Of a stretch of DNA of 10,009 nt, positions 6,234 through 10,009 are shown in pieces. The stretch's first letter is position 1. Every line of letters begins with the position of its first letter. The DNA comes from CAZFAP01 sp964516325 (GTDB taxonomy: Bacteria; Auribacterota; JABMQX01). Location: contig CAZFAP010000181.1 of the NCBI GenBank assembly GCA_964516325.1, forward strand, positions 1-10,009. Direction: 5' to 3'. A model generated the notes under the pieces. That model was not told the DNA's origin, made no database searches, and saw only the letters and a list, made by a program, of their open reading frames with translations. Made by a program: the position numbers and the translations under genes.

Positions 6234-7241
6234 ATGATCCGCAAAAAGGGTATCACACGTCGCGCCTTCCTGAAACAGACCACCGGCATGACTGTAGGCT
6301 CCGCGGTGTTTCCCTCGGTTGTTCCCTCAGGCGCCCCTGGCAAGGGCGGAGGAAAGGATGCAGGGACCATGAGAATAGGTTTTCACACAGACGCTTTCAA
6401 TTCGGCGTATTTCAGTTTTGAGGCCTGCCTGGAATGGGCGCAGAGAAACGGATTGCATTACATCGAGTGCGGCCTTATTGACGGAGTGAGCTGGATTCAC
6501 GGGTTGGGGTATCAACCGCACGTGGCCCTCTATGAGGACCCGATATTACTTCGCCGAAAAATGGAGAGGTATGGTCTGCGCTTCTCGCAGGTGGACGCCG
6601 CCTATCCCCTCTCCGGCAAGGATGGTCCCCTGCGCGGGGTACCGTACGTGATGAAGTCCATTCAATGGGCAAACCTGGTCGGTTGCCCGTGTGTGGACAC
6701 GACAGACGGCATGAAGAAACCGGAAGGACTCAGCGACGATGAAGCAATGGAGCTCATGAAACGAAGTTACCAGCAGATTCTGGAGGTCGCGGAGGCGCAT
6801 AAGATCATCATCAACATCGAACCCCATGGCTATTTCACAACCAAACCGGAAATGATGGAGCGCATGCTTGCTTTTTGTGACAGCGAGTACCTGCGAATGA
6901 ATATGGACACCGGAAACACCTTCATCGCTGGACAGGACCCGGTCGCGTTTCTCAAGAGGTTCCTCGCCCGTGTCAGCCACGTCCACATCAAAGATGTATC
7001 GCAATCATTAGCCGAAGCTGTCAGAGGGCAAAAGACGGGCATTGCGGTCAGTCATTGTGCCCTGGGGGATGGCGTCAATGCCGAGAATATCCGCCGCTGC
7101 CTCCCACTCCTGCGAGATCACGGGTTCCACGGCGTCCTCAGCATCGAATGTGAAGGGCAGAACGGCCCCATGATCGAAAAGTCGCTCCAATGGCTCCGCA
7201 GCACACTGAAAGAGTTGAATATTCTCACGGAGGAACAGTAA
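6234..7241 (+). CDS. Tat-exported sugar phosphate isomerase/epimerase-like TIM barrel (AP endonuclease family 2 fold)
   Basis: A 335-residue protein. The ATG at 6234 is preceded by AGGAG (6220-6224) at nine-base spacing. Residues 1-35 carry a twin-arginine signal (ITRRAFLKQ at 7-15, then a mildly hydrophobic stretch), implying export of a folded protein to the periplasm. The mature part starts with MRIGFHTDAF and has the Xylose-isomerase-like TIM-barrel pattern. Glu196 (NIEPHG), Asp225 (NMDTGN), His249 or His251 (HVHIKD) and Glu305 (SIECEG) are positioned as the usual divalent-metal ligands. Family members include inosose dehydratase, hydroxypyruvate isomerase and ketose 3-epimerases; some exported relatives act on 3-keto sugars or glycosides by elimination. 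The substrate cannot be read from the sequence. It is divergent from the CotH/LTD gene and shares an upstream dyad with it and with the glycosidase, so a role in processing released sugars in the cell envelope is plausible but inferred. It ends in a TAATG overlap with a possible small ORF. Confidence 0.93.
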   Translation: MIRKKGITRRAFLKQTTGMTVGSAVFPSVVPSGAPGKGGGKDAGTMRIGFHTDAFNSAYFSFEACLEWAQRNGLHYIECGLIDGVSWIHGLGYQPHVALYEDPILLRRKMERYGLRFSQVDAAYPLSGKDGPLRGVPYVMKSIQWANLVGCPCVDTTDGMKKPEGLSDDEAMELMKRSYQQILEVAEAHKIIINIEPHGYFTTKPEMMERMLAFCDSEYLRMNMDTGNTFIAGQDPVAFLKRFLARVSHVHIKDVSQSLAEAVRGQKTGIAVSHCALGDGVNAENIRRCLPLLRDHGFHGVLSIECEGQNGPMIEKSLQWLRSTLKELNILTEEQ

Positions 7242-7441
7242 TGGGGGGCATGCCACGCGATAGATTGTCCTCCGCCACAGCTCACCAACGTACCGCCTTG
7301 GGCCCAGCCCGAGCCGCTGATTTTGCGGTTCCGAATTTCACAGCGCAGTGCAGTGCCCTCTTCGAGCAATTGGGTGCTTTGCGAAGCCCTTGTGGCAGAA
7401 CCATGTTAGACGAATGCGGGGAATGGCTGCGTCCGCCATAA
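7241..7441 (+). CDS. Possible 66-residue ORF translationally coupled to the Tat isomerase gene
   Basis: The isomerase stop and an ATG overlap as TAATG, with the ATG at 7241. GGAGG at 7229-7233 sits seven bases upstream, an ideal Shine-Dalgarno, though it lies inside the isomerase codons for its C-terminal Thr-Glu-Glu. The product starts MGGMPRDRLS and ends GEWLRPP. It has three cysteines (residues 37, 51, 59), no signal peptide and no membrane segment. I recognise no family, and the composition is not distinctly protein-like. It may be a real small coupled gene or an accidental frame; conservation across relatives would decide. Confidence 0.3.
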   Translation: MGGMPRDRLSSATAHQRTALGPARAADFAVPNFTAQCSALFEQLGALRSPCGRTMLDECGEWLRPP

Positions 7442-7567
7442 GGAGTCGCTACTCGCCGGGTGGTTTGGCATCTCGCGCGAACGTCCATACAGCCAATCGG
7501 TTTCGTCGTTGTCTTTCTTGTCCTTCGGAATCCTTTTCTCAGTTCTGCGCCGTCTTTTGTCCCGTCC
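7442..7567. other. Convergent gap, no recognisable feature
   Basis: If the small ORF at 7241-7441 is not real, the gene-free stretch here is 326 bases (7242-7567). It lies between the ends of a rightward and a leftward gene. I find no hairpin followed by a T-run on either strand; the nearest structure is a weak bulged stem at 7372-7389 (GGGTGCTT / AAGCCC) with no T-tract. No RNA gene or mobile-element remnant is recognisable. Confidence 0.5.
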
Positions 7568-9220
7568 TTATAGCGCCAAGGAAAAGTCCGCGGGTTCGCG
7601 CCCGGGCGTCAGGATGCCGCGTCTTTCGAGCACCGACCCCTCAAGCCGGTAAAGCTCGACCAGAGCTTTCAGGTGGTTCACGACCGCCTGGATTTCGGAA
7701 ATTTGACTGCTTACGAGGTCGCGCTGCGCCTGAGCGACAAGGAGCGTCGTGGATTTGCCGACGCGAAACTTCTCCGACTCCGCCCGCAGCTTTTCCTCCT
7801 GAAGCTTGCGAGTGGCGGAAGTGGCGGCGACTTGCTCTTTCGTTCGGTTGACTTCGATGTAGGCGGAACGCACGTCCACCTCGACGAGCTGCGCCAGATT
7901 TGCCACAGCCTCTTCGCTCTGTTGCCGACTGAGGACCGCCCGCCGGCGCCGGGCCTCCGCATCCCGATTGCCGAAGGGATATTCAAAGCTAAGCCCCGCG
8001 GAAATATCGTAGCTGTCTCCATTAAGGTCTTCCACAGAGCGACCGAAAGACTCGGCGTAGCCCGTCTTCCCGAGAGCGAGGAACAGGTCCATCTTGGGCA
8101 GCAGTCCGTTCTTGGTCTTGACGATTTCCAGGTCTCCACGTTGGACCCCCAAGCGGGCCTGGTTCAAATCCGGCCGCATCCGGAGAGCCACCTGGACGTG
8201 CGACTCCACCTCATCCAATGGGACATCCAGCACAACCGGTTGATCCTCAAGAACGACCTCTCTCTCCCAGGGACTTGTCCCCGGAGGATTGAGCAGCCTC
8301 AGCAACCGCAAGCGGATCGTAGCCAGGTTGCTGCGTGCATTGATCAGGTCTTCGCGGCGCAGCGCCACCTCTGCCTGGGCGGCCGCGAGCTCCGTTTCCG
8401 CGAGGCTTCCTATCTCGATCCTTTCCACGGTTTCCGTGAGCTGGTCCCCCGCCAATTTCAAAGACTGGGTGTAGATGTCAATCTGACGCTCCGCGAGAGC
8501 ATAGTCCCAGTACGTGGTTTCCGCTTGTGCGATGAGCGATTCGGCGAACCCCCGCAACTCGTACTCGGAGGTCAGCGTATCAATTCGGGCCTGGCGAAGG
8601 CTCGCCAGGTTCACCCCGGTTCCGAAGCCTCTCAGAATTGCCTGGGTTACCGTCAGCCCGACGCGTGCGGAAGCGAACGACTTCGTGTAAAGCGACGAGT
8701 CCGTCGTGTCCCCAGTAGCTTCGAGAGCAACCGTTGTGCCCGTGGGAAAGAAGGTGTTCAGGGAGAGTTCTCCGGAGGTGTTCTCGGAGACCAGGCTTTC
8801 GATCCCGGTTCCGGCTCGCGCGAGACGTTGAGCTTCCGACCGCCGCCTCGATGCCGCGGCGCCGGCGACCGGGTCAAACGCGGCACGTTCCTGTTCCTCG
8901 AACGTTCGACGAATGGCGGGACTCAGTCGCTGCACGTGAAAAGCCTTGTTGTTCTCCACCGTCAGGAGGATTGTGTCTTCGACGGTCAGCTTCAGCGGTC
9001 CCTTCGGTGGCACAGCAGGAGGCGTGACGGCAGGCTGCGAAGGTAGGGCAGATGCTGCGGGAGGCGACACTCTTTCCGCGTGAGCAGTCCCCGTTTGAGA
9101 AGCCGCGCCGACAGGGTTGTAGGGGCTTTGATCAAGCGACGAACAAGACATCAACGAGAGGCAGGCTACACCGACGGACAGAAGACCTAACAGATTTCGA
9201 AGAAGTTTCAATGCGTGCAT
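7568..9220 (-). CDS. TolC/OprM-family outer-membrane efflux lipoprotein
   Basis: A 550-residue protein, about the usual length for outer-membrane factors or slightly longer. The frame is open further upstream, but the ATG at 9220 is chosen for two reasons. AGGAGG (9231-9236) precedes it by ten bases, and it starts a clean lipoprotein signal: MHALKLLRNLLGLLSVGVAC followed by lipobox LMSC with Cys26. A Pro/Ala-rich linker (about 35-75) leads to two repeats of the outer-membrane efflux fold. The first holds LTVEDTILLTVENN and VTQAILRGFG. The second starts near RMRPDLNQARLGVQ and ends with KSTTLLVAQAQRDLVSSQ and NHLKALVELYRLEGS, characteristic family segments. The trimer would form a barrel and periplasmic tunnel that receives substrates from an RND pump and adaptor. 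The gene lies 158 bases downstream of an RND gene on the same strand, so it is probably the channel of that pump. The substrate is unknown. Confidence 0.94.
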   Translation of the reverse strand: MHALKLLRNLLGLLSVGVACLSLMSCSSLDQSPYNPVGAASQTGTAHAERVSPPAASALPSQPAVTPPAVPPKGPLKLTVEDTILLTVENNKAFHVQRLSPAIRRTFEEQERAAFDPVAGAAASRRRSEAQRLARAGTGIESLVSENTSGELSLNTFFPTGTTVALEATGDTTDSSLYTKSFASARVGLTVTQAILRGFGTGVNLASLRQARIDTLTSEYELRGFAESLIAQAETTYWDYALAERQIDIYTQSLKLAGDQLTETVERIEIGSLAETELAAAQAEVALRREDLINARSNLATIRLRLLRLLNPPGTSPWEREVVLEDQPVVLDVPLDEVESHVQVALRMRPDLNQARLGVQRGDLEIVKTKNGLLPKMDLFLALGKTGYAESFGRSVEDLNGDSYDISAGLSFEYPFGNRDAEARRRRAVLSRQQSEEAVANLAQLVEVDVRSAYIEVNRTKEQVAATSATRKLQEEKLRAESEKFRVGKSTTLLVAQAQRDLVSSQISEIQAVVNHLKALVELYRLEGSVLERRGILTPGREPADFSLAL

Positions 9221-9230
9221 CTGAGATTTT

Positions 9231-9236
9231 CCTCCT
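9231..9236 (-). promoter_or_regulatory. Ribosome binding site that decides the efflux lipoprotein start
   Basis: AGGAGG on the minus strand, ten bases before the ATG at 9220. The frame remains open for 54 codons further upstream (to 9382), but only this start gives a signal peptide with a lipobox at the proper distance, so the longer version is rejected. Confidence 0.75.
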
Positions 9237-9378
9237 CCGTTCACGACCTTGCGCCTTGGTTGGGGAGCAGAAAAGGGCAGAATCGCAGCGACCTTTTTCA
9301 CGAGGAATTTCTTTTCTATTTGCCCTGCGGGAATCGGCGAGCTGCGCCCATATTCTGCCTGCCGGTGGACGCCGCCCG

Positions 9379-10009
9379 TCAAACGTCGTCTGCTTGCCGA
9401 GCTTCCTTCGCACGCCGACGCTCGAAGATGGAGTACACAACCGGGACGAACACAAGCGTAATAACCGTCGAGCTCGTCAGTCCTCCGATGACCGTTCTGG
9501 CTAAGGGAGCCTGCGCCTCACCGCCTTCGCCGAGCCCCAGAGCGAGAGGCACCAGGCCCAGAACAGTCGTCAATGAAGTCATAAGAATAGGCCGCAGCCG
9601 CCTTCGGCCAGCCTCTTCAATGGCATCCCGGAGAGGCATCCTGTCGCGGCGGCGAAGGAGATTCGTATGGTCCACGAGCAAGATGGCATTGTTGACGACA
9701 ATTCCGCCGAGCATGATGCAGCCGATGAACGACTGGATGTTGAAGGTTGTGTTGGTGAGGAAAAGAACCAGAATCACGCCGATGGCCCCCAGCGGCACCG
9801 AGAACATCACCACGAATGGGTCACGGAGCGACTCGTACTGGCATGCCATTACCATATACACCAGGATCAGCGACAATATAAGGCTCAGCCGAAGTTCCCG
9901 GAAGGCTTTCTGTTGCTCCTCATAGTCGCCCCCAAAGCCGATGGCGAAATCTCTCGGCAAGGGGATCGAGCGAAGCTTTTCCCTGATGTCGGAAATAATG
10001 GAACCCATA
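9379..10009 (-). CDS. RND-family efflux transporter (AcrB-like), C-terminal fragment cut by window edge
   Basis: About 210 codons of the C-terminal end are present, reading leftward from the right edge to a stop at 9379; the methionine codon at 10008 is internal, not the start. A complete protein would be about 1000 residues or more. Visible segments align with AcrB TM8 to TM12: LSLILSLILVYMVMACQYES (TM8), PFVVMFSVPLGAIGVILVLF (TM9), IGCIMLGGIVVNNAILLVDH (TM10), RPILMTSLTTVLGLVPLALG (TM11) and GLTSSTVITLVFVPVVYSIF (TM12). The position of AcrB Lys940 in TM10 is Asn here (NNAIL). This is common in other HAE1-type branches, so it does not indicate loss of function. The protein drives proton-coupled export from the inner membrane and periplasm. 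It precedes the efflux lipoprotein gene on the same strand, and the periplasmic adaptor is expected beyond the edge. Heavy-metal RND pumps are less likely given the GIVVNNAI pattern. Confidence 0.95.
   Translation of the reverse strand, partial: MGSIISDIREKLRSIPLPRDFAIGFGGDYEEQQKAFRELRLSLILSLILVYMVMACQYESLRDPFVVMFSVPLGAIGVILVLFLTNTTFNIQSFIGCIMLGGIVVNNAILLVDHTNLLRRRDRMPLRDAIEEAGRRRLRPILMTSLTTVLGLVPLALGLGEGGEAQAPLARTVIGGLTSSTVITLVFVPVVYSIFERRRAKEARQADDV

Noticed and set aside
7372..7389. Bulged stem in the convergent gap as a terminator
   Set aside because: Short stem with a bulge and no T-tract following on either strand.
7673..9046. Plus-strand open frame of 457 codons
   Set aside because: It is entirely antisense to the efflux lipoprotein gene, whose family motifs and lipobox are clear; the opposite frame shows no recognisable domain and reflects GC-rich codon composition.
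9221..9382. 54-codon N-terminal extension of the efflux lipoprotein
   Set aside because: It would bury the lipoprotein signal peptide and has no good ribosome binding site; the ATG at 9220 with AGGAGG is clearly better.
9215..9925. Plus-strand open frame of 236 codons
   Set aside because: It is antisense to the RND fragment with clear transmembrane segments; no family resemblance.

Overview
The window looks like a piece of a GC-rich Gram-negative chromosome. An outer-membrane efflux lipoprotein, an RND pump, a Tat signal and several Sec signals are all present. The combination of a long secreted protein with lamin-tail and CotH domains, a Tat-exported sugar isomerase-like TIM barrel and a secreted GH50-like glycosidase is typical of Verrucomicrobiota, Planctomycetota and related uncultured lineages. 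That taxonomic placement is inference from gene content only; no rRNA or tRNA gene is present.

Layout, left to right. (1) 1-1403, minus strand: a secreted glycoside hydrolase, cut by the left edge just after its candidate acid/base Asn-Glu pair. (2) 1698-5873, minus: a giant secreted protein with signal peptide, two lamin-tail domains, a carbohydrate-binding-like module, an Ig-like module, a CotH kinase domain and C-terminal beta-sandwich modules. (3) 5874-6233: a divergent regulatory region. (4) 6234-7241, plus: a Tat-exported sugar phosphate isomerase/epimerase-like protein, followed by a possible 66-codon ORF coupled to it by a TAATG overlap. (5) 7442-7567: a short convergent gap. (6) 7568-9220, minus: a TolC-family outer-membrane efflux lipoprotein. 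(7) 9379-10009, minus: the C-terminal end of an RND inner-membrane transporter, cut by the right edge.

Two functional groups emerge. The left part (glycosidase, CotH/LTD protein, Tat isomerase) could be an extracytoplasmic carbohydrate-processing set. This is supported by shared export and by a dyad motif (TGGATGGATG followed by TCCATG) that occurs upstream of the glycosidase and again in the intergenic region between the CotH and isomerase genes. The right part is a tripartite efflux operon read leftward, pump first and outer-membrane channel second; the periplasmic adaptor is presumably beyond the right edge. The two groups converge near 7.4-7.6 kb with no obvious intrinsic terminator.

Nothing in the window is a CRISPR array, insertion sequence, integrase, phage gene or structured RNA that I can recognise. 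The most unusual items are the CotH-kinase/lamin-tail fusion, the shared upstream dyad, and the uncertain start of the giant gene, where the only strong Shine-Dalgarno sequence precedes an in-frame TTG rather than the ATG.
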